From positions 1-38,978 of the forward strand of contig CATJNN010000145.1 in NCBI GenBank assembly GCA_949742185.1: a stretch of DNA of 38,978 nucleotides, in the 5' to 3' direction. The translations under genes were made by a program, and so were the position numbers. The notes beneath the pieces were generated by a model, which saw nothing but the letters and a program-made list of their open reading frames with translations, made no database searches and was not told the DNA's origin. This document shows positions 1 through 7,143 of the stretch, in pieces (position 1 is the first letter of the stretch; each line of letters opens with the position of its first letter). This DNA is from an uncultured Clostridia bacterium. Lineage in GTDB: Bacteria > Bacillota > Clostridia > UBA1381.

Positions 1-121
1 AACTGGAAACAAGATATACATATACAGGATATGCGACGTAAACGGAGACGGAGAGATAACCGAGGCCGACGCTCAGGCTATTTCGGAGAGAGCGGATATT
101 CCGTTGCCTGTATGGTATTAA
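1..121 (+). CDS. C-terminal end of a dockerin/EF-hand-type protein (5' truncated by window)
   Basis: An open frame enters from the left edge (codons in phase with base 2) and ends at TAA 119-121. The last 39 residues include the calcium-loop pattern DVNGDGEITEADA followed by a short helix and the end PLPVWY. This matches one half of a type I dockerin repeat (D-x-N-x-D-G-x-I-x-x-x-D). Family knowledge: dockerins bind cohesins in cellulosome-like assemblies or occur on secreted carbohydrate-active enzymes. Only one repeat is visible, so the catalytic part and the first repeat lie outside the window. It could also be an unrelated EF-hand surface protein. Confidence 0.7.
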   Translation, partial: TGNKIYIYRICDVNGDGEITEADAQAISERADIPLPVWY

Positions 122-166
122 CGGGAAGAGACAAAAAAGAAAAGAGAAAAAACAGAAGATAAATAC

Positions 167-194
167 AGACACCCTCGAATATATGAGGGTGTCT
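167..194. terminator. Hairpin terminator between convergent genes
   Basis: AGACACCCTC at 167-176 pairs perfectly over 10 bp with GAGGGTGTCT at 185-194, with an 8-nt loop. It lies between the end of the dockerin-type gene on plus and the end of the endolysin gene on minus. The minus-strand side is followed by a T-rich stretch, so it should terminate the phage-type cassette. The plus side has only a weak T-run. Confidence 0.75.
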
Positions 195-206
195 TGCTGT
201 TTAGGA

Positions 207-920
207 TTATTCTGACTTGTTATTGAATACGCCTATTCGGTCTAATATAACGAGTATACGCAGCATTTCTATGCTTAAATCAAGACTGCTGCCGCTGCCC
301 GTTATAATACCTTCATCAACAAGTTTTTGAACTACGGGGCGCGCCCACTCGGGAACTTCGCCGACTGTATTATAGCGTTTGTCAAGAGTATCAACAAGTC
401 GGTTAACGGAATCATATAAATTTCCAAGACTTGCATCAATATCGCTAACCTTAGCGTGCAGACGTGTTACGGTTTCATCAATATATCCTACTTTTTCTTT
501 TAATCTGTCGAATTCTTCCATATTGATATCCTCACTTTCCGGCATATGCCAATCTATTGGAACTTCAAAATGCGGTAGGTCGGGGGTGGACCAGGTTCCG
601 CCCCATATAATGCCCAGTTGTTTTGCGACTGCGCCGCATTTTTTTAATATTGTTTTGTTATATAAATCGCTTCCGTGAACGGCAATATCCCAAGCTCTGC
701 GGCTTGTGTGCCGGCTGCTGCGCGTCCATGTGACAATATTGCCCGGACGTGTTCTGCCCAGACTGTACAAATAATTTTGACGCTCCTGACTGCGATATGT
801 TTCAGTTATAAAAATGTAGTATCCGGCGTTTTCGCAGGCTGTCATAAATAGCATGCAAGCTTTTTGCGCGGTGGGCGTCAGTTCTGATATTTCGCGGATT
901 GTTGTTGTAACGTCAGCCAT
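207..920 (-). CDS. Phage-type endolysin, M15 family peptidase with C-terminal wall-binding-like domain
   Basis: A 237-aa protein. The N-terminal domain (about 1-120) is of the VanY/M15 type that cuts L-Ala-D-Glu or D-Ala bonds in peptidoglycan. The expected zinc ligands are visible as H71, D78 and H117 (SRHTSRRAWD and LPHFEV). The usual SxHxxGxAxD motif carries Arg74 where Gly is normal. Residues 135-182 look like a short coiled coil. The end (VPEWARPVVQKL ... LRILVILDRIGVF) resembles the tail found on clostridial phage lysins. The ATG at 920 is preferred because AAAGGAAGTGAG lies just upstream; an in-frame TTG at 944 would place that site inside the gene. It overlaps the holin gene by 8 bp, as in a lysis cassette. 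Confidence 0.85.
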   Translation of the reverse strand: MADVTTTIREISELTPTAQKACMLFMTACENAGYYIFITETYRSQERQNYLYSLGRTRPGNIVTWTRSSRHTSRRAWDIAVHGSDLYNKTILKKCGAVAKQLGIIWGGTWSTPDLPHFEVPIDWHMPESEDINMEEFDRLKEKVGYIDETVTRLHAKVSDIDASLGNLYDSVNRLVDTLDKRYNTVGEVPEWARPVVQKLVDEGIITGSGSSLDLSIEMLRILVILDRIGVFNNKSE

Positions 921-1296
921 TTTTCTCACTTCCTTTAATTCCAATTATTCTTGACAGGAATGAGGGCATATCCACTCCAATCTCTGATAAATTTTCAAGT
1001 ACAGATATAAGCTCTGTATAAATATAATATGACTGCACGCTGTTAAAGATGACATGATTAATGTCGGAAAACAGCAGGCTTAATCCGTAGCTGAGCAGTA
1101 CAACAAGAATAATTGCCGCTTTTTTAAAACCTCCGTCTCTAAGCTTAGATGAAGATAGTTTTCTGTCTTCTCTATATGCTTTAATAATACCTGTTATAAA
1201 ATCCACAACAATACCTGCGACAAGCGCATATGTAAGCAGATTTGTGTTGAGTGTAAAACCATTAAATAAATTCTGTAATGTTTGTAGTTCTTCCAT
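913..1296 (-). CDS. Phage holin (toxin secretion/phage lysis holin type)
   Basis: A 127-aa small membrane protein with hydrophobic segments at about 19-38 and 58-76. Between them is the signature of the clostridial phage holin family: VVDFITGIIKAYR followed by LSSSKLRDGGFKK. Family members form membrane lesions that let the endolysin reach the wall; relatives such as TcdE help release large toxins. It starts at ATG 1296 behind GAGGTG. It lies directly upstream of and overlaps the M15 endolysin, so the two are a holin-lysin pair. The C-terminal part (about 85-127) is soluble and not informative. Confidence 0.88.
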   Translation of the reverse strand: MEELQTLQNLFNGFTLNTNLLTYALVAGIVVDFITGIIKAYREDRKLSSSKLRDGGFKKAAIILVVLLSYGLSLLFSDINHVIFNSVQSYYIYTELISVLENLSEIGVDMPSFLSRIIGIKGSEKNG

Positions 1297-1305
1297 TTTT
1301 TCACC

Positions 1306-2376
1306 TCATATTATCGTTATAGTACATGTTGCCGTCGTGTCAATGCAGTTTTTGTCGTTAGTTGCAATAACGACGCGGTATGTGCCAGCTTCAATAGGCG
1401 GCTCAGTTGTTGAAGAGTTTGTTTTTTGATTTATGTATGTCACCGTATGAACAAGCTTCGCCGGAGTTATTGTGTAAACAGCCTCATGCGGAAGCCCGTC
1501 GTAACTAACAGAAAAACTTTCCGCATTTATGACAGGAGTTGCTCGGACTATTCCAAACATTGACGGGGAGACAGAGCTTTGTCTGTAACGTTTATTAAGC
1601 ATGATAATATTCACTCTGCACAGCTGTATATTGGTTATTTCAGAAACGTTGTCAGAACCGAGAGTAACGCGGTAGTCAATGTCTTCAATAAGCTCGGGTG
1701 ATAAATCGACTGGTTTTATAATCGGCTTATGAGGCTCTCCGTCATAAACGACATACGGATTAAGAAGCTTGAAATTAACGCTTTGTTCTTTTACGGGAAG
1801 ACGAAGTTCTTTCTCAGTTATATTGCCGTTGCTGTCGGCCGCTTGAAATTTTATTCTGTATGTTGCCGCTTTAGCAGACGTATCCGCCATACCTGATATG
1901 GTTCCGTTTTTGCTGAGTGTAAAGTATGAGGGGAGCTGATTGCGGCTACTTTCTGAGATTGTTACGGTATACGGAGGTTTTCCGCCGGATATTTCCAAAG
2001 AAACTAAATAAGGAACGTCTCTTTCTGCTTCAGGTAATTTGGAGGTTACAATATTTAGTTCTTTTGATTCAACTAAACGTATTTTATCAGCATAATCGTC
2101 AAACGGAGTATGATTGGGAATATCAATGCCTCCTTCAGCTATGGCTTGGCGTATTTGTTCTTTGATTTCCAGACAAAACGCTGTTTTTTGTTCGGTTGTT
2201 CCGTATGACGGATATTCTGATATGTTGCCGAAATCAATATTTTCCTGATAAATGCTGCGTATACCGTTCGGGTATGAGGAATAGCCTCCTGAAATTATGC
2301 CGCCCATTTCAGTGATTGCCAGATTTATGTCTTCAAAACAGCGAATCATAAAATTCAGTTTTTCGCATATTGTCAT
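1306..2376 (-). CDS. Phage tail/appendage-type protein with Ig-like and MBG-like domains
   Basis: 356 aa. Residues 1-105 have no recognised fold. About 105-195 reads as a putative-Ig (He_PIG-like) domain: GGKPPYTVTI ... LPSYFTLSKNGTISG. Two further beta-rich repeats follow (about 200-280 and 281-356), each opening with a YDG motif (VVYDGEPHKP and VSYDGLPHEA), as in MBG/YDG domains. Such domains commonly decorate phage tails and bacterial adhesins and may bind surface glycans. There is no signal peptide. The start ATG at 2376 overlaps the stop of the upstream gene (ATGA) and the holin follows 9 bp later, so it is one operon. Its role as receptor-binding or baseplate accessory protein is inferred from context. 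Confidence 0.65.
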   Translation of the reverse strand: MTICEKLNFMIRCFEDINLAITEMGGIISGGYSSYPNGIRSIYQENIDFGNISEYPSYGTTEQKTAFCLEIKEQIRQAIAEGGIDIPNHTPFDDYADKIRLVESKELNIVTSKLPEAERDVPYLVSLEISGGKPPYTVTISESSRNQLPSYFTLSKNGTISGMADTSAKAATYRIKFQAADSNGNITEKELRLPVKEQSVNFKLLNPYVVYDGEPHKPIIKPVDLSPELIEDIDYRVTLGSDNVSEITNIQLCRVNIIMLNKRYRQSSVSPSMFGIVRATPVINAESFSVSYDGLPHEAVYTITPAKLVHTVTYINQKTNSSTTEPPIEAGTYRVVIATNDKNCIDTTATCTITII

Positions 2377-3437
2377 TCTGTCACCCCGTTTATTTCATCA
2401 AGCATATTATCTATTGTGCCAACAGTATTTTTGAGAGTTTCAAGCTCTGTTCTGATATCAGAGACGTCTTTGTCTGATGAAGCAAGCTTTGTCCATTCAT
2501 AAGCAGATGTGCCGCCGGTTAGATTTATCGTGCGTATATACATGCTGTCGTTCGGTTTATCGGTATAGCCTTTTGGTATAAAAATTTGAATTACGCCGTC
2601 AACTTGGGGCAGCGCCAGCAAAGCGCCGGATTTTTCTCCGTCGGGATAATTTAAAGATGCGTTTCCGCCGTACACAGAATACGCGCCTGCCTCAGTTATA
2701 CTGTTTAAATTGCTTTCATTATCGGGCTGGGACGATTTTTTAAAAAATGCTTCATTAAATTCTGCGCGAAGCGCGTTTATTTCATTATCAATCGTTTCGT
2801 CGAAGTTTTTGTTTGCCAGTTCATTTATTGCTTCTACAAGATTTTTTTTATTGCTTGTAGACAAACGATAAATAGAGCCTATCTGGTCTTGAAGGTTGTC
2901 GTAGAGCTTTTGTCTCACTGATTTTTCAGAAGAGACTCTTTCGTTGACTGAGTTTATTTTTATCTCTAATTGCAGATCTGTTTCAGCGCGTTTCGATTGC
3001 TCGTCAGCTAAATCTGTTTTTGTTTTTTCGGCGAGAGTTTTCAGCTTTTCAACTGCGGTTGTGGTTGTTCCGAGCTTGTTGACGATGTCTGTGTATACCT
3101 CGGGAGTTGCTTCCGGAGGAGTGACTCCGGCTATAAGTCCGCTGCTGTCAACAGGAACGGTTATCTCGTTTGTATTGAGAAGATTTCCGGCAAATACGAA
3201 AACAAGAAACCCACCGTCGGCTATAACTTCATGAGGTACAAGACATTCATTTTCATTAAGAAGGACGTGGTATATTTTTTCTCGGTCGGGCGTTGAGAAA
3301 ACAGCGGTTTTCATAAGACCGCACCATTCGCCTGAAAAATAAAAATGAGCTTTGAGATAATTTCTGCTCCCCTCAACGATGTAAGGGTCGCTTTTTATAG
3401 ACAGCTTCTGACTGTCGACATAAAATTTAATTTTCAA
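2373..3437 (-). CDS. Phage baseplate upper protein-like (BppU-type N-terminus, coiled coil)
   Basis: 354 aa. The N-terminus (about 1-115: MKIKFYVDSQ, AHFYFSGEW, GLIAGVTPPEATPEV) resembles the BppU-like N-terminal domain that joins receptor-binding proteins to baseplates of Gram-positive phages. Residues about 120-195 are rich in heptads and look like a trimeric coiled coil. The C-terminal part contains a compact domain with SLNSITEAGAYSVYG and ALPQVDGVIQIF, similar to phage tail-fibre tip segments. The start is TTG at 3437 behind AAGGAGG with 7-nt spacing. It is the first gene of the four-gene cassette; no other morphogenesis gene lies upstream. The fold assignment is from pattern recognition only. 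Confidence 0.65.
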   Translation of the reverse strand: MKIKFYVDSQKLSIKSDPYIVEGSRNYLKAHFYFSGEWCGLMKTAVFSTPDREKIYHVLLNENECLVPHEVIADGGFLVFVFAGNLLNTNEITVPVDSSGLIAGVTPPEATPEVYTDIVNKLGTTTTAVEKLKTLAEKTKTDLADEQSKRAETDLQLEIKINSVNERVSSEKSVRQKLYDNLQDQIGSIYRLSTSNKKNLVEAINELANKNFDETIDNEINALRAEFNEAFFKKSSQPDNESNLNSITEAGAYSVYGGNASLNYPDGEKSGALLALPQVDGVIQIFIPKGYTDKPNDSMYIRTINLTGGTSAYEWTKLASSDKDVSDIRTELETLKNTVGTIDNMLDEINGVTE

Positions 3438-3609
3438 AAAAATTCCTCCTTGTTAAAATCTATCGGGTACGGTATTATCGTAGCATTTGCAGTTAAATTG
3501 TTTTCGCATTGTTTTTGCAATATGAATAAATAGAAAAAAAACAGAAATAATAAAAACGTAATTAAAAATTACAGGTATAAAAAGATATTGAAGTTTAGGA
3601 GGCGTTATT

Positions 3610-3780
3610 ATGGATAACTGCAAAGCAAACCAGAGTATTAAATGTAACGTGACACAATGTGTAAATCACTGCACAACAAAGGATTACTGCGCGCTTGACT
3701 GCATTACGGTCGGAACGCACGAATCAAATCCTACAGTTGACCAGTGCACAGACTGCATGAGCTTTGAAGCAAAGAAATAA
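3610..3780 (+). CDS. DUF1540 Cys-rich small protein
   Basis: 56 aa, ATG at 3610 behind TTAGGAGG. It carries eight cysteines (C4, C12, C17, C21, C27, C31, C46, C49) in the pattern SIKCNVTQC ... YCALDCITVG ... CTDCMSF, which matches the DUF1540 family common in Clostridia. The spacing suggests metal binding, but no function is established for the family. It stands alone on the plus strand between the phage-type cassette and the C45 enzyme, with its own strong terminator just downstream. No export signal is visible. Confidence 0.85.
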   Translation: MDNCKANQSIKCNVTQCVNHCTTKDYCALDCITVGTHESNPTVDQCTDCMSFEAKK

Positions 3781-3802
3781 GACCTGACGTCTTTGTGCAG
3801 TA

Positions 3803-3839
3803 AAACAAGAGGAGCGGTAAGATGCCGCTCCTCTTGTTT
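3803..3839. terminator. Strong bidirectional terminator
   Basis: AACAAGAGGAGCGG at 3804-3817 pairs perfectly with CCGCTCCTCTTGTT at 3825-3838, with a 7-nt loop; one further A-T pair extends it on each side. It ends the DUF1540 gene on plus. Read on minus it has a TTTT-like tail and also ends the C45 enzyme gene. Confidence 0.9.
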
Positions 3840-3898
3840 AATATTAAGCGTGCCTGCGGAGCAGGTGAAATAATTGGAACTTAATAATTAAACTTGTT

Positions 3899-4879
3899 TT
3901 ATTCACATTTCTTTAATCGTTTGTCCTTTTTAAAAGCTGATTTTGAAGGATTTCCCTCGGCGCGATATATTTCTGGCTTCGATAAATTTACATATGACGA
4001 CCAGACGGTGTCTATTAAATCGTCTTTTTTATACTGACATAGAAATCCCATTTTTCCGGACAGCAGGTTTTCGCAGAAATAATTTTCCGGTTGATAATCA
4101 TTTTTAAAAATTAATTTAAGAGTGTCGTATCTTTTATGAGAATAAATGACGTCTGTTATGCTAGTTTGATATGACGTCATTGGGTTTGATGTAAAGTGAT
4201 TTGTGCAGTACACTGCTCCGTCTCTAAATAATTCGGTTACATTTATGCTTTTACAGTTGCATTCCATCAAAGCGATATGACCCGATTTGTCTGCAAAAAC
4301 CAGATTTTGAGAAGAGCCTATTGGTATATTTCTTACGGCTTGCACTGCTTCGGCAGTATTTGCACAGTTCTCAAGCGCATACCGCACCAGCATACCGGCG
4401 TTCAGTCCGGGAGCGGAAACGGTGGGATATACAAAGGTCAGCCCTGCGGCAAGTCCGCATTCGTTAACGCCGTCTTCAATTTGCGACCACGCTGTCGTAT
4501 TCCCGATAAATTTATATTTTCCATCAAAATTGTAATATGCGCTGTCGCATAATTTTTTTATATCTCTCGAAAAATCGCTGTTTCTTCCAAAAAACACTTT
4601 TCCGTTTTTTGCAAATGCGAAGCATGAACAAGCGTTATCATGCGTGCAGGAATACATTGATAACAGAAATTGTGCGATTATCATAAAATCCACGCCCATA
4701 CCGTCCGCAGTTCCGCGTATTTCATCAAGAATTTGCGGATAGTGTTTTTCGTAAACGGTAACACATTTTTCTGCGTATTCCGGATTGCCCGGCGGGATTT
4801 GCGCTCCTGTTTTGCGAAGAATACCACCGTAGCGCATACCTGCGCTGTAGTGAGAGCCTTTCCACCTTGAATGATACAA
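3899..4879 (-). CDS. C45-family autoproteolytic acyltransferase/hydrolase
   Basis: 326 aa, resembling the acyl-CoA:6-aminopenicillanic acid acyltransferase (peptidase C45) / linear amide C-N hydrolase group. Family members cleave themselves in front of a cysteine that becomes the N-terminal nucleophile. The likely site is C84 in NACSCFAF, followed at the right distance by GKVFFGRNSDF (99-103), and later by GLAAGLTFV and NLVFADKSGHIALMEC. The substrate is unknown; in gut Firmicutes such enzymes act on amides or peptides. The start is TTG at 4879 behind AAGGAGG. It is a single-gene unit with a near-consensus promoter and a palindrome near the transcription start. Confidence 0.8.
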   Translation of the reverse strand: MYHSRWKGSHYSAGMRYGGILRKTGAQIPPGNPEYAEKCVTVYEKHYPQILDEIRGTADGMGVDFMIIAQFLLSMYSCTHDNACSCFAFAKNGKVFFGRNSDFSRDIKKLCDSAYYNFDGKYKFIGNTTAWSQIEDGVNECGLAAGLTFVYPTVSAPGLNAGMLVRYALENCANTAEAVQAVRNIPIGSSQNLVFADKSGHIALMECNCKSINVTELFRDGAVYCTNHFTSNPMTSYQTSITDVIYSHKRYDTLKLIFKNDYQPENYFCENLLSGKMGFLCQYKKDDLIDTVWSSYVNLSKPEIYRAEGNPSKSAFKKDKRLKKCE

Positions 4880-4906
4880 TAAAATTCCTCCTTAATAAAA
4901 ATTAAT

Positions 4907-4918
4907 AATAACGTTATT
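4907..4918. promoter_or_regulatory. Perfect 12-bp palindrome at the C45 gene start site
   Basis: AATAACGTTATT is a perfect palindrome lying just downstream of the -10 of the minus-strand promoter, spanning roughly +1 to +12. This position suits a repressor operator. It is AT-rich, so chance occurrence cannot be excluded. Confidence 0.4.
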
Positions 4919-4924
4919 GCAGGA

Positions 4925-4953
4925 AGTATAATGAAATAAAAAATTTTTGTCAA
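4925..4953 (-). promoter_or_regulatory. Sigma-A promoter of the C45 gene
   Basis: On the minus strand TTGACA (4953-4948) and TATACT (4930-4925) are separated by exactly 17 bp. Transcription would start near 4918, about 40 nt before the TTG start codon. Confidence 0.85.
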
Positions 4954-5042
4954 GACAGACTTAAAGGTAAAATGTGCATAAAAAAAGCGGGATATCTTTT
5001 TAAAGTTTGTACAAAATTTTCTAACTAAATGTTGCAAAAAAC

Positions 5043-5071
5043 TTGCAAAACCGCTTAAAATCATATATAAT
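5043..5071 (+). promoter_or_regulatory. Sigma-A promoter of the S10 ribosomal operon
   Basis: TTGCAA (5043-5048), 17-bp spacer, TATAAT (5066-5071). It lies about 380 bp upstream of rpsJ and is the only strong promoter seen in front of the ribosomal gene cluster. The transcript would carry a long, GC-rich 5' leader. Confidence 0.88.
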
Positions 5072-5260
5072 GGTAATGTTGTGACACTTAGCAAACGATG
5101 ATGCGGGAGGTTGCGGACAATACGTCCGGTTTTTCCGCGGAGAACGTCCGATTCATGAAACCGGGCTGCAGGTCACGCCGCACTGCGGGATACTTGGGGG
5201 ACAGTTATGTCCGTCGCCGGTATTTCGCTGTCAGTGATGGCGTTATGACTTTGTAAAGCA

Positions 5261-5290
5261 CCCGGAACGCTTAGGCATTTCGGGTTTTTT
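5261..5290 (+). terminator. Intrinsic terminator / attenuator inside the rpsJ leader
   Basis: CCCGGAA (5261-5267) pairs with TTTCGGG (5278-5284, one G-U), with an inner GC/GC pair. A run of six T follows immediately (5285-5290). It lies 190 nt after the -10 and 160 nt before rpsJ, so it must be read through for ribosomal protein synthesis. That is the expected layout for an attenuator. Confidence 0.72.
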
Positions 5291-5375
5291 GTTTGTTAAA
5301 GCCGCCGCGGGCGGTTTTAGGGTGTAGGCGAAACACCCGGCAGTGTGTACAGCTTCAGAGACGCCGCAAATTGGA

Positions 5376-5414
5376 TTAAAAAGCAATCTTTTAGATTCGT
5401 TGCGTGCTTTTTAA
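5376..5414 (+). promoter_or_regulatory. Second leader hairpin just before the rpsJ RBS
   Basis: TTAAAAAGCA (5376-5385) pairs perfectly with TGCTTTTTAA (5405-5414); an inner ATC/GAT pair closes a small loop. It contains a five-T run in its 3' arm and lies about 25 nt before the rpsJ Shine-Dalgarno site. It may be a further regulatory fold. Confidence 0.5.
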
Positions 5415-5453
5415 ACGCGGTTGTCGTCTATTTTTGAACAAGGAGGGAAAAGT

Positions 5454-5768
5454 ATGGCAGCAAACCAGAAAATCAGAATCAAGCTGAAGGCTTACGACCA
5501 CGCAGTCTTAGACCAGTCGGCTGAAAAAATTGTTGAGATTGCCAAGAGAACGGGCGCGAAGGTTTCAGGACCTATCCCGCTTCCGACAGACAAGGAAATC
5601 ATCACGATTTTGAGAGCGGTTCATAAGTATAAGGACTCCAGAGAACAGTTCGAAAGACGAACTCACAAGAGACTTATCGACATAGTTGTTCCTGGCGCAA
5701 AGACGATGGACGCTCTTGTAAAAATTGATTTGCCCGCAGGCGTTGATATTACAGTAACGCAGAAATAA
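5454..5768 (+). CDS. rpsJ: 30S ribosomal protein S10
   Basis: 104 aa, the normal length for uS10. Recognisable segments are [11 protein letters not shown] near the start, GPIPLPT in the NusB/tRNA-site loop and [16 protein letters not shown]10 sits in the 30S head and also serves with NusB in transcription antitermination. The true start is ATG 5454 behind AAGGAGGGAAAAGT; an in-frame ATG 33 bp upstream has no Shine-Dalgarno site and would add residues foreign to the family. It is the first gene of the cluster, behind a long structured leader. No tuf or fusA gene precedes it, unlike in many bacteria. Confidence 0.98.
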   Translation: MAANQKIRIKLKAYDHAVLDQSAEKIVEIAKRTGAKVSGPIPLPTDKEIITILRAVHKYKDSREQFERRTHKRLIDIVVPGAKTMDALVKIDLPAGVDITVTQK

Positions 5769-5784
5769 ACATAAGCGGGTTGCA

Positions 5785-5832
5785 GTAATCTTCGGATTAT
5801 GATGCAGGTGCATGTTCGCCAAAGCTGCGAAC
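5785..5832 (+). promoter_or_regulatory. Two hairpins in the rpsJ-rplC spacer
   Basis: GTAATC (5785-5790) and GATTAT (5795-5800) close a cUUCGg tetraloop. GTTCGC (5814-5819) pairs with GCGAAC (5827-5832). The 91-nt spacer is one of the longer ones in the cluster. The folds could be processing or regulatory elements; neither has a following U-run, so they are not terminators. Confidence 0.45.
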
Positions 5833-5859
5833 CAATAACCGTAAATAGGAGGAAAGAAA

Positions 5860-6489
5860 ATGGAAAAAGCAATTTTAGGAACAAAAATCGGCATGACGCA
5901 GATTTTTGACGAAGACGGAAAAGTCGTTCCGGTGACTGTTGTTCAGTCTGGTCCCTGTGTTGTAACGCAGAAAAAGACGATGGAAACAGACGGCTATGAA
6001 GCTGTTCAGGTCGGTTACGGAGAGGTCAGAGAGAAAAGCCTCAACAAGCCGCAGAAAGGTCATTTCGCAAAGGCAAACACTGCCGTTAAAAAGTATTTGA
6101 GAGAATTCAGACTCAATGATTGCTCAGCTTACAATGTAGGCGATGAGATTAAAGCTGATATTTTCGCCGCCGGAGATAAAATAGATGTAACCGGCATCAG
6201 CAAGGGTCACGGTTTCGCGGGCCCGATGAAAAGATGGGGAATGCACAGAGGTCCAATGTCTCATGGCTCCAAGAGTCACAGAGTATCCGGTTCAATGGGT
6301 ATGTGTTCATATCCGGGCCGTGTTATGAAGGGCAAAAAGCTTCCGGGTCACATGGGCGTTGTGAGAGTAACGGTGCAGAACCTTGAAGTTGTTAAAGTAG
6401 ACGCAGAGCAGAATTTGATTCTGGTAAAGGGCGCGGTTCCGGGAAATAAAGGCGGACTCGTTACTATCAGAAACAGCGTAAAAGCATAA
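5860..6489 (+). CDS. rplC: 50S ribosomal protein L3
   Basis: 209 aa, full length. It starts with the typical [19 protein letters not shown] and contains the long extension that reaches the peptidyl transferase centre: [22 protein letters not shown], then [18 protein letters not shown]3 is an early assembly protein of the large subunit that binds 23S rRNA domain VI. ATG 5860 follows AGGAGG with good spacing. It lies in the conserved position between S10 and L4. Confidence 0.98.
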   Translation: MEKAILGTKIGMTQIFDEDGKVVPVTVVQSGPCVVTQKKTMETDGYEAVQVGYGEVREKSLNKPQKGHFAKANTAVKKYLREFRLNDCSAYNVGDEIKADIFAAGDKIDVTGISKGHGFAGPMKRWGMHRGPMSHGSKSHRVSGSMGMCSYPGRVMKGKKLPGHMGVVRVTVQNLEVVKVDAEQNLILVKGAVPGNKGGLVTIRNSVKA

Positions 6490-6519
6490 ATAAGGCTTTA
6501 ACGGAAAGGAGGAAGACTT

Positions 6520-7143
6520 ATGCCAAAAGTGGCTTTATATAATATGGAAGGCGCGCAGGTTGGTGATATTGAATTAAACGACAGCATCTTCGGCGCGGAA
6601 GTAAATAAAGCGGTTATGCATCAGGTGGTTGTGAATTACCTTGCGAACCAGAGACAGGGTACGCAGAGCACAAAGACGCGCACAGAGGTACGCGGCGGCG
6701 GAATTAAGCCGTGGAGACAAAAAGGCACAGGCCGCGCGAGACAGGGAAGCATTCGCGCTCCCCAATGGACAGGCGGCGGCGTTGCGCTCGGACCAAAGCC
6801 GAGAGATTATCGCTTCAGCGTAAATAAAAAAGTAAGACGTTTAGCTCTTAAATCAGCGCTGTCTGCAAAAGCAGCCGACAATGGTATCATTGTTGTCGAC
6901 GGTTTGAAGATGGACGAGATTAAGACTGCCGTGATGGCAAAGCTGCTTAAAAATTTGGGCGCTGACTCAAAGACGCTTGTTGTAACGGCGCAGAATGATA
7001 CAAATGTTTATAAGTCAGCAAGAAATATAAAGGGTGTTGAGGTTACTTATGCCGACACACTTAACACATACGCGGTTCTCAAAAACGACAAATTTGTTGT
7101 TTCAAAGGACGCAATCGCGAGAATTGAGGAGGTGCTTGCATAA
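6520..7143 (+). CDS. rplD: 50S ribosomal protein L4
   Basis: 207 aa. The extended loop that lines the exit tunnel is visible at about 45-95, with [24 protein letters not shown] and [10 protein letters not shown]4 binds 23S rRNA; in gammaproteobacteria it also represses its own S10 operon through the leader. Whether it does so here is unknown, but this operon does have a structured leader. ATG 6520 sits behind AAAGGAGG. The stop TAA shares its last base with the L23 start (TAATG), suggesting translational coupling. Confidence 0.98.
   Translation: MPKVALYNMEGAQVGDIELNDSIFGAEVNKAVMHQVVVNYLANQRQGTQSTKTRTEVRGGGIKPWRQKGTGRARQGSIRAPQWTGGGVALGPKPRDYRFSVNKKVRRLALKSALSAKAADNGIIVVDGLKMDEIKTAVMAKLLKNLGADSKTLVVTAQNDTNVYKSARNIKGVEVTYADTLNTYAVLKNDKFVVSKDAIARIEEVLA

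Larger units (their letters stand above)
5079..5453 (+). promoter_or_regulatory. Long structured 5' leader of the rpsJ operon, unassigned RNA element
   Basis: About 375 nt of transcribed non-coding RNA, much more GC-rich than the flanking spacers. Hairpins seen: CGGAC(5114-5118)/GTCCG(5124-5128), CGGA(5138-5141)/TCCG(5147-5150), GGACA(5199-5203)/TGTCC(5208-5212), a terminator-like hairpin (5261-5290), CCGCC(5302-5306)/GGCGG(5310-5314), GGGTGT(5320-5325)/ACACCC(5333-5338) and a 10-bp stem (5376-5385/5405-5414). The layout suggests attenuation control of the whole cluster by a ribosomal protein or another signal. I do not recognise it as a T-box, an L10/L20-type leader or any riboswitch I know. 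Confidence 0.6.

Noticed and set aside
121-3609. Attachment sites or integrase around the phage-type cassette
   Set aside because: No direct repeats flanking it, no tRNA gene and no integrase frame were seen.
4681-5094. 137-aa minus-strand frame upstream of and overlapping the C45 gene
   Set aside because: It runs through the C45 coding region out of frame, over its promoter and the S10 operon promoter; no RBS and no protein-like composition.
5079-5290. SRP RNA, T-box, tmRNA or RNase P RNA in the rpsJ leader
   Set aside because: None of their core conserved motifs (such as the T-box GGTGG block or the SRP GGAAGG loop) could be found on either strand.
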